Source: Halopseudomonas pachastrellae | GTDB taxonomy: Bacteria; Pseudomonadota; Gammaproteobacteria; Pseudomonadales; Pseudomonadaceae | Direction of reading: 5' to 3' | DNA: 64,000 nucleotides | Assembly: GCF_900114765.1 (NCBI RefSeq) | Contig: NZ_FOUD01000017.1 | Location: forward strand, 51,176 to 115,175 | In this document: positions 35,653-45,927 of the stretch, piece by piece | How the letters are laid out: each line of letters begins with the position of its first letter | Position numbering within the stretch: position 1 is the first letter of the stretch | The notes under the pieces: model-generated | Told to the model about the DNA's origin: nothing | Seen by the model: the letters and a program-made list of their open reading frames with translations, nothing else | Database searches by the model: none | Made by a program: the position numbers and the translations under genes

Positions 35653-36325
35653 GGGGTGTCTCCGGTTGATGCCGTTGTTGCAGCCAGGGCTGTAGCTCGC
35701 TGGCGTGCTGCACGCTGTGGGTGGCCTGCCAGGCCAGGTGGTCTTCATTCGCAGCCAGGTAGCCGTACAGCGCGGCGATGGTGGCCATGCCGGCGGCGCG
35801 GCCGGCCTGGATGTCGCGTACATGGTCGCCGATAAAAATGCAGCTGGCCGGGTCAATCTGCATGTCGCTGCAGGCCTTGAGCGCGGATTCTGGGTTCGGC
35901 TTGCCGCGTGCGACCTGATCCGGGCAGACCAGGGATGCGCAGCGGCTCGCCAGTCCGGTCTGCTCCAATAGCGGAATGCTGAAGCGGCTGAGCTTGTTGG
36001 TAACCACGCCCCAGGGCAGTTGCTCGGCATCCAGCCAGTCGAGGAGCTCGCTGATGCCGGGGAAGGGCCGGGTATGCACGGCCAGTCCTTGCTCGTAGCG
36101 GCTGAGAAAGTCCTCGCGCAGGGCGGCGAATGCCGGTGCCTCGGGCGACAGCTCAAAGGCGGTAGACAGCATGCCGATCGAGCCATCAGATACCTGGGCG
36201 CGAATCAGCTCGGCAGGGGCAGGCGCTCTGCCATGCTCCTGCTGCATGGCCTGGATGATGTGAACAAAATCCTCGGCGGTATCCAGCAGGGTGCCGTCCA
36301 GGTCAAAAAGGACTCCGCTGAGCAT
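35645..36325 (-). CDS. mupP: N-acetylmuramic acid 6-phosphate phosphatase MupP (HAD superfamily)
   Basis: The 226-residue HAD hydrolase has motif I GVLFDLDGTLLDTAEDF, motif II WGVVTNKLSRFSIPLL and motifs III/IV KPNPESALKA and CIFIGDHVRDIQAG. It would be annotated phosphoglycolate phosphatase by similarity alone. Its place between ubiG and yciK is that of Pseudomonas MupP, which dephosphorylates MurNAc 6-phosphate in the AnmK-MupP-AmgK-MurU peptidoglycan recycling route that bypasses fosfomycin-sensitive synthesis. The start ATG overlaps the ubiG stop (TGATG). The other recycling genes are not in the window. Confidence 0.88.
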   Translation of the reverse strand: MLSGVLFDLDGTLLDTAEDFVHIIQAMQQEHGRAPAPAELIRAQVSDGSIGMLSTAFELSPEAPAFAALREDFLSRYEQGLAVHTRPFPGISELLDWLDAEQLPWGVVTNKLSRFSIPLLEQTGLASRCASLVCPDQVARGKPNPESALKACSDMQIDPASCIFIGDHVRDIQAGRAAGMATIAALYGYLAANEDHLAWQATHSVQHASELQPWLQQRHQPETPHV

Positions 36326-37032
36326 CAAGCCTGGGCCTCGCGCTGGCAGTGCACCATGTAGTTGACGTCTACGTCGGCGCCCAGCTTGTAGGTGCGGGTC
36401 AGCGGGTTGAAGGTCAGGCCGGTGATGTCCTGCAGGTCCAGGCTGGCGTCGCGCACCCAGCGGCCCAGCTCGGCCGGGCGGATGAACTTGGCAAACTCGT
36501 GGGTGCCGCGCGGCAGCATGCGCAAGACGTACTCGGCGCCAACGATGGCGAACATGAACGACTTGGGGTTGCGGTTAATGGTGGAGAAAAACACCTGACC
36601 GCCCGGCTTGACCAGTTTGGCGCAGGCGCGAATCACCGAGCTTGGGTCTGGCACGTGCTCGAGCATCTCCAGACAGGTCACCACGTCAAAGGTGCCGGCG
36701 TGCAGCTCGGCAAACTCCTCGGCTGTGCTTTGCTCGTAGTCGACGCTGACGCCGGACTCCAGCTGGTGCAGGCGGGCGACGGCCAGTGGCGCTTCGCCCA
36801 TATCGATGCCGGTCACCTGGGCGCCGCGCTGGGCCATGGCTTCGGCCAGAATGCCGCCACCGCAGCCAACGTCCAGCACCTTCTTGCCGGCCAGGCTGGC
36901 GCGCTCGTCAATCCAGTTGGTGCGCAGCGGGTTGATCTCATGCAGCGGTTTGAACTCGCTGTTACGGTCCCACCAGCGGCTTGCCAGCGCCTCGAATTTG
37001 GCGATTTCAGCGCGATCAACGTTAAGACTCAT
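36325..37032 (-). CDS. ubiG: Ubiquinone biosynthesis O-methyltransferase UbiG
   Basis: The 235-residue SAM methyltransferase has [29 protein letters not shown] at the N-terminus, motif [31 protein letters not shown] and the Gly-rich [21 protein letters not shown] block typical of UbiG. It does the two O-methylations of ubiquinone synthesis. The ATG at 37032 ([10 protein letters not shown]) is inside the mtaD end (11-base overlap), with AAGGGGA upstream, so translation is coupled. Confidence 0.96.
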   Translation of the reverse strand: MSLNVDRAEIAKFEALASRWWDRNSEFKPLHEINPLRTNWIDERASLAGKKVLDVGCGGGILAEAMAQRGAQVTGIDMGEAPLAVARLHQLESGVSVDYEQSTAEEFAELHAGTFDVVTCLEMLEHVPDPSSVIRACAKLVKPGGQVFFSTINRNPKSFMFAIVGAEYVLRMLPRGTHEFAKFIRPAELGRWVRDASLDLQDITGLTFNPLTRTYKLGADVDVNYMVHCQREAQA

Positions 37033-38362
37033 GGGGTTCCCCTTGGGCAATGAGGGCAGCCAGCTCGCGAGCTCGCTGCAGGATATCGGGCGTGTTCAGG
37101 CCAACCAGCTGGCCGTCGCGCAGTTTCGCGCGCCCGGCGACCCAGACATCGCTGACCTGACTGGCGTTGCAGGTGTACAGCAGCTGGGAGGCCGGGTTGT
37201 AGAGTGGTTGCTGGGCAATGCCGGACAGGTCGACGGCGGTAATGTCGGCGGCCTTGCCGACTTCCAGCGAGCCGATTTCTTCGTCCAGACCCAGTGCGCG
37301 TGCGCCACCCAGGGTGGCCAGGTGCAGGGCGCTGTGGGCGTCCAGTGCGGTGGGCGCGCCGGCAACGATCTTCGCCAGCATGGCGGCGGTGCGCATCTCG
37401 CCAAGCATGTCCAGATCATTGTTGCTGGCCGCGCCGTCGGTGCCCAGGGCCACGTTCAGGCCGCTGTCAAGCAGACGCTGCAAGGGCATCATGCCGCTGG
37501 CCAGCTTGAGGTTGGATTCAGGGCAGTGCACCAGTTGCACACCGTATTCGACCAGCAAGGCCAAATCGGCATCGCTGATGTCGGTCATGTGCACCGCTTG
37601 CAGTCTGGGGCCGAGCAGGCCAAGGCGTTGCAGGCGCTGCAGTGGTCGCTCGCCGGTCTGGGTTACGGCATCGGCAACCTCGCCCGCTGTTTCATGCACA
37701 TGCATGTGGATCGGCATGTCCAGCTCGTCGGCCAGGGTGCGGATACGCGTCAGGGTTTCATCGCCGACGGTGTAGGGCGCGTGGGGGCCAAAGGCGGTGG
37801 TGATCAGGCCGCTGTGGCGCGTGTCGTCGCGCAGCTTCAGGCCCTTGGCAATGGCTTCGGCTGCATCGCGGGCGCCGGGGATCGGGTTGTCGATAACCGG
37901 AAAGCACACCTGCGCGCGCATGCCTGCATCCAGCGCCGCAGCTGCTGCAACATCCGGGTAGAAGTACATGTCTGAAAAACAGGTGGTGCCGCCGCGCAGC
38001 ATCTCGGCAATCGCCAGCTCGGTGCCCAGGCGGACAAAATCGGCGTTGACCCAGCGCCCTTCAGCGGGCCATATATGTTCCGTAAGCCAGGTCATCAACG
38101 GCAGATCGTCGGCCAGGCCGCGGAACAGCGTCATTGCCGCATGGCCGTGGGCGTTGATCAGGCCTGGAATCAGTACGTGGTTGGGCAGGTCGCGGCGCTC
38201 GCGCGGTTGCAGTGCATTGGCGCTGCTCACCGGCAGCAGGCCGACGATACGCCCCTGGTGGACCGCCAGGGCGTGCTGTTCCAGCACCAGGCCGCGGGGC
38301 GCAACAGGAATAATCCAGCGTGGCACGATCAACAGGTCGAGCTCGCCGGGCAGGGTGGTCAT
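37022..38362 (-). CDS. mtaD: TRZ/ATZ amidohydrolase, 5'-methylthioadenosine/S-adenosylhomocysteine deaminase
   Basis: The 446-residue amidohydrolase has metal ligands in [15 protein letters not shown] (about 68-82), [11 protein letters not shown] (about 205-215) and [15 protein letters not shown], plus [14 protein letters not shown]. In Pseudomonas this gene, directly upstream of ubiG, encodes MtaD, which deaminates 5'-methylthioadenosine to methylthioinosine, the first step of an alternative methionine salvage. The ATG at 38362 has AAGGCG eight bases upstream. The divergent neighbour is an mtnA-like gene that lacks catalytic residues, which puts the later salvage step in question. Confidence 0.9.
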   Translation of the reverse strand: MTTLPGELDLLIVPRWIIPVAPRGLVLEQHALAVHQGRIVGLLPVSSANALQPRERRDLPNHVLIPGLINAHGHAAMTLFRGLADDLPLMTWLTEHIWPAEGRWVNADFVRLGTELAIAEMLRGGTTCFSDMYFYPDVAAAAALDAGMRAQVCFPVIDNPIPGARDAAEAIAKGLKLRDDTRHSGLITTAFGPHAPYTVGDETLTRIRTLADELDMPIHMHVHETAGEVADAVTQTGERPLQRLQRLGLLGPRLQAVHMTDISDADLALLVEYGVQLVHCPESNLKLASGMMPLQRLLDSGLNVALGTDGAASNNDLDMLGEMRTAAMLAKIVAGAPTALDAHSALHLATLGGARALGLDEEIGSLEVGKAADITAVDLSGIAQQPLYNPASQLLYTCNASQVSDVWVAGRAKLRDGQLVGLNTPDILQRARELAALIAQGEPHES

Positions 38363-38474
38363 GTTCAATTCGCCTTGCATCATGGTCGGCAAGTATACCT
38401 GCTGGTTATGGGCAAATGCAGCGTGGGCTTGTGGCGCGCCGGTCAACCCGGCGCCAATGGAAGGAGATTCTGTC

Positions 38475-39515
38475 ATGTTGCAGATTGAGGCGGTAGCAGA
38501 TAAGGCGAGTTTGCAGGCAGTCAGCTGGTTGCCGGAGGGCGCAGTCAGGTTGCTGGATCAGCGCCGTCTGCCGGAACTGGTAAGCCACGATTGCCATGAT
38601 GAGGTAGAGGTACTGGCTGCCATGCGCTGCGGCGTGGTGGTGGGGGCGGCGGCATTGGGCGTTGCCGCGGCCTTTGGTGTGGCGCTGGCGGCGCGACAAC
38701 TGGTCACGCCGGTGCGGGACTGGTCGCAGGAGCTGGAGCCGGTGATTGCCGCTTTTGCCGCCCTTGGGCCGATGGCGGCCAACCTGCAGTGGGCGCTTGG
38801 CATCATGCGGCAAACCCTGGCTGGGATTGCCTCTGATGCCGACGTGCCTGGCCGCCTGTTGCAGGCCGCCGAGGCCATCGCCGGGGCGGATGCCGAGGCC
38901 AATCAAAGTATGGCGCGCTTTGGCTTGCAGCTGCTGCGCCGCCATCACTCGGCCGAGCAAAAGCTGATGCTGCTGGGTTACAGCGGCGAGCTGTCTGGCG
39001 GCGGCGGTGGTACTGCCATGGGCGTGGTGCAGGCGGCGCACCGGGCCGGCGTGCTGAAGGAGGTACTGGTCGGCGAGGCCAGTCCGTCGCGCAGTGGTGC
39101 GCGCCTGGCTGCCTGGGAGCTGCAGCGCACGGGCGTGCCGTGCAGCCTGATAGCCGATACGGCGGCCGCCAGCAGCATGAAATATGACCCGGTGTCCTGG
39201 GTGGTAGTCGGCGCCGAACGTATTGCTGCCAATGGCGATGTGATCACCACCCAGGGGACCTACGCACTGGCCATTCTGGCCATGCATCACGGTTTGCGCT
39301 TTATGGTGGTGGCCTCCACCGCCACTCTGGATATGAGCCTCAGTGACGGCGATGCGCTGGAGCCGGAGGTCTTGCAGGGGGCGGCGGGTGCCGGCCAGCC
39401 GCTGGATGTCACCCCGGTTGAGCTGATTGATGCCATCGTCACGGAAAAGGGCGTTATCGAGCGGCCGGACGAGGGCAAGATCGCCAAACTCATGAGTATT
39501 CGTCGACTGCACTGA
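38475..39515 (+). CDS. MtnA-like protein lacking catalytic residues (probable pseudoenzyme)
   Basis: The 346-residue protein aligns with S-methyl-5-thioribose-1-phosphate isomerase along its length: [72 protein letters not shown] and the end [19 protein letters not shown]. Key residues differ. The catalytic Cys position (THCN in active enzymes) reads LLGY (Gly168); the catalytic Asp of GADRI is Glu248; RGA-AIG reads VGAAALG; RPxxQG reads SPSRSG; the Lys before IGTY is lost. The frame has no stop, so it is kept as a protein. It occupies the mtnA position next to mtaD and before gyrA. AAGGAG lies eight bases before the ATG. Confidence 0.85.
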   Translation: MLQIEAVADKASLQAVSWLPEGAVRLLDQRRLPELVSHDCHDEVEVLAAMRCGVVVGAAALGVAAAFGVALAARQLVTPVRDWSQELEPVIAAFAALGPMAANLQWALGIMRQTLAGIASDADVPGRLLQAAEAIAGADAEANQSMARFGLQLLRRHHSAEQKLMLLGYSGELSGGGGGTAMGVVQAAHRAGVLKEVLVGEASPSRSGARLAAWELQRTGVPCSLIADTAAASSMKYDPVSWVVVGAERIAANGDVITTQGTYALAILAMHHGLRFMVVASTATLDMSLSDGDALEPEVLQGAAGAGQPLDVTPVELIDAIVTEKGVIERPDEGKIAKLMSIRRLH

Positions 39516-39770
39516 TGCTGGCCCTTCACCACCCGCGGCGGGCGCGCTATGTGCTCCCGTCGGCGGGTTCTCTGTGGTATCCTTTGGCGCTTTGATCGGG
39601 CGGAATGCGCCCCGCTGCAGAAGCGGTTCTGCAGGGTGGGTTGATCAGTGCTTTCGCTTTTCCAATGCGCGTGTCGCAGAGGTATTGATGTCCCGGCCAG
39701 TACGGGGCTTCAGGCCTTTGCATTGCTTTTGGCGTTATTTCAACGCCGACAATAAAAGGAATGCCGTTTC
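39516..39770 (+). other. gyrA leader region
   Basis: The 255 bases between the mtnA-like gene and gyrA carry no convincing gene. A TATCCT that could serve as -10 element is at 39579-39584 and the stretch before the ATG is AT-richer (GCCGACAATAAAAGGAATGCCGTTTC) with AAAGGA 13-18 bases from the start. Part of it may be an untranslated leader. Confidence 0.4.
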
Positions 39771-42530
39771 ATGGGTGAACTGGCCAAAGAAATCCTTCCA
39801 GTCAATATCGAAGACGAACTGAAACAGTCCTACCTGGATTACGCCATGAGCGTAATCGTCGGGCGGGCTCTGCCGGATGTGCGTGACGGCCTCAAGCCGG
39901 TACACCGTCGTGTGCTCTACGCCATGAGCGAGCTGGGCAACGACTGGAACAAGCCGTACCTGAAGTCGGCGCGTGTGGTTGGTGACGTCATCGGTAAATA
40001 CCACCCGCACGGCGACTCGGCGGTGTACGACACCATCGTGCGTATGGCGCAGAACTTCTCCATGCGCTACCCGCTGGTCGACGGTCAGGGCAACTTCGGT
40101 TCCATTGACGGCGACAACGCGGCAGCCATGCGTTACACCGAAGTCCGGATGGCCAAGCTGACCCATGAGCTGCTGGCTGACCTGGATAAGGAAACCGTCG
40201 ACTGGGTACCCAACTACGACGGTAAAGAGCAGATCCCTGATGTTCTGCCCACCAAGATTCCGCACCTGCTGGTCAATGGCTCCAGCGGTATCGCCGTCGG
40301 CATGGCGACCAACATCCCGCCACACAACCTGACTGAAGTGATCAACGGCTGCCTGGCCGTGATCAGCAACCCCGACATCAGCATCGACGAGCTGATGGAA
40401 TTTATTCCGGGGCCGGATTTCCCGACTGCCGGCATCATCAACGGCCGTGCCGGCATTGTTGAGGCCTATCGCACGGGTCGTGGCCGCATCTACGTGCGCG
40501 CACGCTGCGAAATTGAAGATATCGACAAGGTTGGCGGTCGCCAGCAGATCGTCATTTCCGAGCTGCCGTACCAGCTGAACAAAGCACGTCTGATCGAGAA
40601 GATCGCTGAGCTGGTTAAAGAGAAGAAGCTCGAAGGTATTACCGAGCTGCGCGACGAGTCCGACAAGGACGGTATTCGCGTGGTCATCGAGCTGCGTCGT
40701 GGCGAAGTGCCTGAGGTCGTACTCAATAACCTCTATTCCCAGACTCAAATGCAGAGCGTGTTCGGCATCAACGTGGTTGGTCTGCTCGACGGTCAGCCGA
40801 AGATTCTGAACCTCAAGGAACTGCTCGAAGCCTTCGTCCGTCACCGCCGTGAAGTGGTGACCCGTCGTACCGTTTACGAGCTGCGCAAGGCACGTGAGCG
40901 CGGGCACATCCTGGAAGGTCAGGCGGTTGCGCTGTCGAACATTGACCCGGTCATCGAGCTGATCAAAAAGTCGCCCAGCCCGGCTGAAGCCCGCGAAGCC
41001 CTGATCGCTACCGCCTGGGCGCCAGGCACCGTGATTGAAATGGTCGAGCGCGCCGGCGCCGAGTCCTGCCGCCCCGATGGGCTGGACGAGCAGTACGGTC
41101 TGCGTGAAGGCAAGTATTACCTGTCTCCTGAACAGGCTCAGGCCATTCTGGATCTGCGCCTGCATCGCCTGACCGGCCTTGAGCACGAAAAACTGCTGAC
41201 CGAGTACCAGCAGATTCTTGAGCAGATCGGCGAGCTGCTGCGCATCCTGAACAGCCAGGAGCGTCTGATGGAAGTCATCGTCGAGGAGCTGGAAAAGGTA
41301 CGTGATGATTTTGGCGACGAGCGTCGTACCGAAATCGTTGCCTCGCGCATGGACCTGTCTCTGGCCGACTTGATCGCCGAAGAAGAGCGCGTGGTGACCA
41401 TTTCCCACGGCGGTTACGCCAAGAGCCAGCCGCTGACCGACTACCAGGCCCAGCGCCGTGGTGGTCGTGGCAAGGCGGCGACCGGCGTGAAGGATGAAGA
41501 CTACGTCGAACACCTGCTGGTCGCCCACAGCCACGCTACGCTGCTGCTGTTCTCCAGTCGCGGCAAGGTGTACTGGCTCAAGACCTACGAAATTCCCGAG
41601 GCCTCGCGCGCGGCGCGTGGACGCCCGCTGGTCAACCTGCTGCCGCTGGAAGAAGGTGAGTGGATCACCGCCATGCTGCAAGTCGACCTGGAAGCGCTGC
41701 AGCAGCAGAGCGCCGAAGAGGGCGAGGAGCTGGAAGACGAGGCAGGCGTGATCGAAGGTGAAGCTGTTGAAGTCGAGGCTGATGCCGAAGGCGATGCTGA
41801 CAGCGACGATGACGACAACGACGAGCCTACCGGTTCCTACATCTTTATGGCTACCGCGCGCGGTACCGTGAAGAAGACGCCGCTGGTGCAGTTCAGCCGT
41901 CCGCGCAGCAATGGCTTGATCGCCCTGCGCCTGGAAGAGGGTGACACCCTGATTGCCGCCGCCATTACCGACGGTTCGCGCGACATCATGCTGTTCTCCG
42001 ACGGTGGCAAGGTTATCCGTTTCAAGGAGCGCCATGTGCGCACCATGGGCCGTACCGCCCGCGGTGTGCGCGGCATGCGTCTGCCGGCCGAGCAGCGCCT
42101 GATCTCCATGCTGATCCCCGAGCCTGAGGCGCAGATCCTGACCGCCTCCGAACGTGGTTACGGCAAGCGCACCGTGCTGGACGAGTTCCCGCGTCGTGGT
42201 CGTGGTGGTCAGGGCGTGATCGCCATGGTCTCCAACGAGCGCAACGGCGCACTGGTGGGCGCTGTGCAGGTGGTCGATGGCGAGGAGATCATGCTGATTT
42301 CGGACCAGGGCACCTTGGTGCGCACCCGCGTCAGCGAGGTGTCCAGCCTGTCGCGTAACACCCAGGGCGTCATGCTCATTCGTCTGGCCCCGGAAGAAAA
42401 GCTGGTCGGGCTGGAGCGTGTGCAGGAGCCCTCCGAGGAAGAGATTGAAATGGCCGTTGAAGCCGCCGAAGAAGGCGAGGCGCAGCAGCCCGAAGGTGAT
42501 GAGCAGCAACCCGTGGATGATCAGGAGTAA
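39771..42530 (+). CDS. gyrA: DNA gyrase subunit A
   Basis: The 919-residue protein has the GyrA breakage-reunion domain with [21 protein letters not shown], the quinolone region [14 protein letters not shown] and the catalytic Tyr in AAAMRYTE. The residues matching E. coli Ser83 and Asp87 are Ser and Asp, the sensitive type. The C-terminal beta-pinwheel has the GyrA box QRRGGRGK (about 563-570). Between blades is an acidic insertion of about 50 residues ([12 protein letters not shown] to [10 protein letters not shown], about 645-685), and the C-terminus is also acidic. Gyrase A2B2 introduces negative supercoils. Confidence 0.98.
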   Translation: MGELAKEILPVNIEDELKQSYLDYAMSVIVGRALPDVRDGLKPVHRRVLYAMSELGNDWNKPYLKSARVVGDVIGKYHPHGDSAVYDTIVRMAQNFSMRYPLVDGQGNFGSIDGDNAAAMRYTEVRMAKLTHELLADLDKETVDWVPNYDGKEQIPDVLPTKIPHLLVNGSSGIAVGMATNIPPHNLTEVINGCLAVISNPDISIDELMEFIPGPDFPTAGIINGRAGIVEAYRTGRGRIYVRARCEIEDIDKVGGRQQIVISELPYQLNKARLIEKIAELVKEKKLEGITELRDESDKDGIRVVIELRRGEVPEVVLNNLYSQTQMQSVFGINVVGLLDGQPKILNLKELLEAFVRHRREVVTRRTVYELRKARERGHILEGQAVALSNIDPVIELIKKSPSPAEAREALIATAWAPGTVIEMVERAGAESCRPDGLDEQYGLREGKYYLSPEQAQAILDLRLHRLTGLEHEKLLTEYQQILEQIGELLRILNSQERLMEVIVEELEKVRDDFGDERRTEIVASRMDLSLADLIAEEERVVTISHGGYAKSQPLTDYQAQRRGGRGKAATGVKDEDYVEHLLVAHSHATLLLFSSRGKVYWLKTYEIPEASRAARGRPLVNLLPLEEGEWITAMLQVDLEALQQQSAEEGEELEDEAGVIEGEAVEVEADAEGDADSDDDDNDEPTGSYIFMATARGTVKKTPLVQFSRPRSNGLIALRLEEGDTLIAAAITDGSRDIMLFSDGGKVIRFKERHVRTMGRTARGVRGMRLPAEQRLISMLIPEPEAQILTASERGYGKRTVLDEFPRRGRGGQGVIAMVSNERNGALVGAVQVVDGEEIMLISDQGTLVRTRVSEVSSLSRNTQGVMLIRLAPEEKLVGLERVQEPSEEEIEMAVEAAEEGEAQQPEGDEQQPVDDQE

Positions 42531-42532
42531 TC

Positions 42533-43618
42533 GTGAGTAAGCGTCTGTTCAATTTCTGTGCTGGACCGGCAGCGTTGCCGGAAGCGGTGTTGCAGCGGGC
42601 CCAGGCCGAGCTGCTGGACTGGCAGGGCAAGGGTCTGTCGGTCATGGAAATGAGTCACCGCAGCGACGAGTTTGTTGCCATCGCCCAGCAGGCCGAGCAG
42701 GACCTGCGCGAGTTGCTGGTTATCCCGGACAACTACAAGGTGCTGTTCCTGCAGGGTGGCGCCAGCCAGCAGTTTGCCCAGATCCCGTTGAACCTGATGC
42801 CAGAAGGCGGCAGCGCCGACTACATCGATACCGGTATCTGGTCGCGCAAGGCAATCGACGAAGCATCTCGCTTTGGCAACGTCAACGTGGCAGGCAGTGC
42901 CAAGGCCTACGATTACTTTGCCATCCCCGGTCAGAACGAGTGGCAGCTGTCGGCAGACGCTGCCTACGTTCATTACTGCCCGAACGAAACCATCGGCGGC
43001 CTGGAATTCAACTGGGTGCCGCAGACCGGTGACGTACCGCTGGTGGCGGACATGTCCTCGACCATCCTGTCGCGGCCGATTGATGTCTCGCGCTGTGGCA
43101 TGATTTACGCGGGTGCCCAGAAAAACATCGGCCCGAGCGGGCTGGTGGTGGTGATTGTGCGCGAAGACCTGCTTGGCCGCGCCCGTGCCAGCTGCCCGAC
43201 CATGCTTGATTACGCGGTAGCGGCGCAGAACGACTCCATGTACAACACGCCGCCGACCTTCGCCTGGTACCTGTCCGGCCTGATCTTCCAGTGGCTCAAG
43301 GAGCAGGGCGGTCTGGACGCGGTCAAGCGCATCAACGATGCCAAGCAAAAGGCGCTGTACTCGGCCATCGACGGTAGCGAGCTGTACAACAACCCGATTA
43401 ACGTCGCTGACCGGTCCTGGATGAATATCCCGTTCCGCCTGGCTGACGACCGGCTGGACAAGCCGTTCCTGGCCGGTGCCGAAGAGCGCGGACTGCTCAA
43501 CCTGAAAGGCCATCGCTCGGTTGGCGGCATGCGTGCCTCCATCTATAACGCAGTGCCGCAAGCCGCGGTCGACGCACTCGTGGCCTACATGGCCGAGTTT
43601 GAACAGCAGCACGGTTGA
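42533..43618 (+). CDS. serC: Phosphoserine aminotransferase
   Basis: The 361-residue class V aminotransferase starts SKRLFNFCAGPAALPEAVL and has GGASQQFAQIPLNL, the PLP-lysine region MIYAGAQKNIGPSGLVVVIV and MNIPFRLAD near the C-terminus. It converts 3-phosphohydroxypyruvate to phosphoserine and also serves pyridoxine synthesis. The start is a GTG three bases after the gyrA stop, with AGGAG five bases before. It is the first of the serC-pheA-hisC-tyrA/aroA-cmk run. Confidence 0.97.
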   Translation: MSKRLFNFCAGPAALPEAVLQRAQAELLDWQGKGLSVMEMSHRSDEFVAIAQQAEQDLRELLVIPDNYKVLFLQGGASQQFAQIPLNLMPEGGSADYIDTGIWSRKAIDEASRFGNVNVAGSAKAYDYFAIPGQNEWQLSADAAYVHYCPNETIGGLEFNWVPQTGDVPLVADMSSTILSRPIDVSRCGMIYAGAQKNIGPSGLVVVIVREDLLGRARASCPTMLDYAVAAQNDSMYNTPPTFAWYLSGLIFQWLKEQGGLDAVKRINDAKQKALYSAIDGSELYNNPINVADRSWMNIPFRLADDRLDKPFLAGAEERGLLNLKGHRSVGGMRASIYNAVPQAAVDALVAYMAEFEQQHG

Positions 43619-43623
43619 TACCC

Positions 43624-44721
43624 ATGTCTGATGAAGATCAGTTGAAGGCGCTGCGCAAGCGCATCGACACCATTGATGAAAAGATTCTTGACCTGATCAG
43701 TGAGCGGGCTGCCTGTGCGCAGACCGTCGCGCACGTCAAGCAGAAGGCGCTGGAGCCCGGCGTCAAGCCGCTGTTCTATCGCCCTGAGCGTGAAGCCTGG
43801 GTGCTCAAGCACATCATGGAGCTGAACAAGGGGCCGCTCGACAACGAGGAAATGGCCCGTCTGTTCCGTGAAATCATGTCCGCCTGCCTGGCGCTAGAAG
43901 AGCCGCTGCGCGTGGCCTATCTGGGGCCGGAAGGTACTTTTACCCAGGCTGCCGCACTCAAGCACTTTGGGCACTCGGTGGTCAGCGTGCCGATGGCCGC
44001 GATTGACGAGATCTTCCGTGAAGTGGCGGCCGGCGCAGTGCAGTTTGGCGTGGTGCCGGTAGAAAACTCCACCGAGGGCGCCATCAACCACACGCTCGAC
44101 AGCTTCCTTGAGCATGACCTGGTGATCTGTGGCGAAGTAGAGCTGCGTATCCACCATCACTTGCTGGTCGGTGAAAACACCAAGACCGACAAAATCTCCC
44201 GCGTGTATTCCCACGCCCAGTCGCTGGCCCAGTGCCGCAAGTGGCTGGATGCCCATTACCCGAACGTTGAGCGTGTGGCCGTTGCCAGCAACGCCGATGC
44301 GGCCCGTCGGGTAAAAGGCGAGTGGAACTCGGCGGCGATTGCCGGCGACATGGCGGCCGACCTGTACGAGCTGACGCGTCTGGCCGAGAAAATCGAAGAT
44401 CGCCCGGATAACTCCACGCGTTTTCTGATTATCGGTAACCAGCAGGTCCCGCCGACCGGCGACGACAAGACCTCGGTCATCGTCTCCATGCGCAACAAGC
44501 CGGGTGCGCTGCATCACCTGCTCGAACCGTTCCACTCCAACGGAATCGACCTGAGCCGCATCGAAACCCGCCCCTCGCGCAGTGGCAAGTGGACCTACGT
44601 GTTCTTTATCGACTTCTTCGGTCACCAGCACGACCCGCTGATCAAGGACGTGCTGGAGAAAATCAGCGATGACTCGGTGGCGCTCAAGGTGCTGGGGTCG
44701 TATCCGAAGGCGGTGCTCTAA
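43624..44721 (+). CDS. pheA: Bifunctional chorismate mutase / prephenate dehydratase
   Basis: The 365-residue P-protein has an AroQ chorismate mutase (about 1-90: LKALRKRIDTIDEKILDLISER), a prephenate dehydratase (about 95-275: VAYLGPEGTFTQAAALKHFG, PVENSTEGAINHTLD, NSTRFLIIG) and an ACT domain (about 285-360: VIVSMRNKPGALHHLLEPF, IETRPSRSGKW) for phenylalanine feedback. It leads from chorismate to phenylpyruvate. The ATG is five bases after the serC stop and has no strong ribosome site, suggesting coupling. Confidence 0.97.
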   Translation: MSDEDQLKALRKRIDTIDEKILDLISERAACAQTVAHVKQKALEPGVKPLFYRPEREAWVLKHIMELNKGPLDNEEMARLFREIMSACLALEEPLRVAYLGPEGTFTQAAALKHFGHSVVSVPMAAIDEIFREVAAGAVQFGVVPVENSTEGAINHTLDSFLEHDLVICGEVELRIHHHLLVGENTKTDKISRVYSHAQSLAQCRKWLDAHYPNVERVAVASNADAARRVKGEWNSAAIAGDMAADLYELTRLAEKIEDRPDNSTRFLIIGNQQVPPTGDDKTSVIVSMRNKPGALHHLLEPFHSNGIDLSRIETRPSRSGKWTYVFFIDFFGHQHDPLIKDVLEKISDDSVALKVLGSYPKAVL

Positions 44722-44731
44722 ATCATCAGCG

Positions 44732-44808
44732 ACAAGCTGCAAGGCGCAAGCTGCAAGCAACTGCGGCCTGGTGTGACTTGAAGCTTGCTGCTTGTAGCTT
44801 GAGGCTTG
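44732..44808. repeat. Imperfect inverted CAAGC-rich repeat between pheA and hisC
   Basis: The 93-base gap holds CAAGCTGCAAGGCGCAAGC and GCTGCAAGCAA on the left, answered on the right by AAGCTTGCTGCTTGTAGCTTGAGGCTTG. The two sides are imperfect reverse complements and could fold into a long stem. Similar CAAGC-rich repeats occur at 50752-50780. The stem would reach to the hisC ribosome site. Confidence 0.65.
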
Positions 44809-44814
44809 GTTTCT

Positions 44815-45927
44815 ATGAGTTGTGATTTCCTCAGCCTGGCGCGGCCAGGTGTGCAGAAGCTGTCTCCCTATGTGCCGGGCAAACCGGTAGAGGAGTTGGC
44901 GCGAGAGTTTGGCTTGCGGCCGCAGGATATCGTCAAGCTGGCCAGTAACGAAAACCCGCTGGGCCCGAGTCCGGCGGTGCGCGAAGCTATTGCTGGAGCT
45001 TTTGCAGAGTTGACCCGTTACCCTGACGGCAATGGCTTTGCGCTGAAGCAGGCGCTGGCGGCGAAGCTGGGTGTGGATACCGCAGGCATCACCCTGGGTA
45101 ACGGCTCCAATGACATTCTCGAGCTGGTTACGCGCGCCTTTGTCGGCCCTGAGCATGAAGTGGTGTTCAGCGATCACGCCTTTGCTGTTTACCCCATTGT
45201 CACCCAAGCGGTGGGTGCCAAGGCGGTGTCGGTGCCGGCCAAGGATTGGGGGCATGACCTGGATGCCATGGCGGCGGCCATCACTCCGGCGACCCGGGTG
45301 GTCTTTATTGCCAACCCAAACAACCCTACCGGCACCTGGATTGAGCGCCCCGCACTTGAAGCCTTCCTTGACCGCGTGCCGGAGAACGTCATCGTGGTGC
45401 TGGACGAGGCGTACACCGAGTACGTCGAGACCGACGACGTGCCTAACGGCGTTGATTACCTGCCGCGTTATCCCAATCTGCTGGTCTCGCGTACCTTCTC
45501 CAAGGCCTACGGCCTGGCTGCGCTGCGTGTTGGCTATGGCTTGTCCAGCCCGGTGATTGCCGATGCCCTGAATCGCGTGCGTCAGCCGTTCAACGTCAAC
45601 AGCCTTGCCCTGGCGGCAGCGCTGGCGGCCCTGCAGGACGAGGCCTATCTGATCGAAAGCCGGCGCATCAACCGCCAAGGCATGCAGCAGTTGGAAGACG
45701 GCTGCGCAGCCCTTGGTCTGAGCTGGATCCCCTCACGCGGCAACTTCCTTGCAATCGATCTGGGTCGTGAAGCGGCACCGGTCTTTCAGGCCCTGCTGCG
45801 CGAAGGCGTCATTGTGCGTCCGGTGGCCAACTACGGCATGCCGAACCACCTGCGCGTAACCATTGGTTTGCCAGAAGAAAATCAGCGGTTTCTGGATGCC
45901 CTCAAGCAGGTGCTGAGTCGTGGCTGA
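44815..45927 (+). CDS. hisC: Histidinol-phosphate aminotransferase
   Basis: The 370-residue class I/II aminotransferase starts MSCDFLSLARPGVQKLSPYVPGKP, as its Pseudomonas homologues do, and has SNENPLGPSPAV, FIANPNNPTGTW, DEAYTEYV and the PLP-lysine site RTFSKAYGLAALRVGY. In this operon position it is HisC2, which also has aromatic aminotransferase activity and fits the surrounding pheA and tyrA-aroA. An in-frame TTG at 44806 is less likely. It overlaps the next gene by eight bases. Confidence 0.94.
   Translation: MSCDFLSLARPGVQKLSPYVPGKPVEELAREFGLRPQDIVKLASNENPLGPSPAVREAIAGAFAELTRYPDGNGFALKQALAAKLGVDTAGITLGNGSNDILELVTRAFVGPEHEVVFSDHAFAVYPIVTQAVGAKAVSVPAKDWGHDLDAMAAAITPATRVVFIANPNNPTGTWIERPALEAFLDRVPENVIVVLDEAYTEYVETDDVPNGVDYLPRYPNLLVSRTFSKAYGLAALRVGYGLSSPVIADALNRVRQPFNVNSLALAAALAALQDEAYLIESRRINRQGMQQLEDGCAALGLSWIPSRGNFLAIDLGREAAPVFQALLREGVIVRPVANYGMPNHLRVTIGLPEENQRFLDALKQVLSRG

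Noticed and set aside
39980-40170. Quinolone-resistance mutation in gyrA
   Set aside because: The positions matching E. coli Ser83 and Asp87 are Ser and Asp, the sensitive residues.
39735-42509. Long open frame on the minus strand opposite gyrA
   Set aside because: It mirrors gyrA codon structure; the plus-strand frame is unmistakable GyrA and GC-rich coding DNA often leaves an open antisense frame.
43894-45678. Long minus-strand frame opposite pheA and hisC
   Set aside because: Covers two clearly identified genes and has no recognisable domain.
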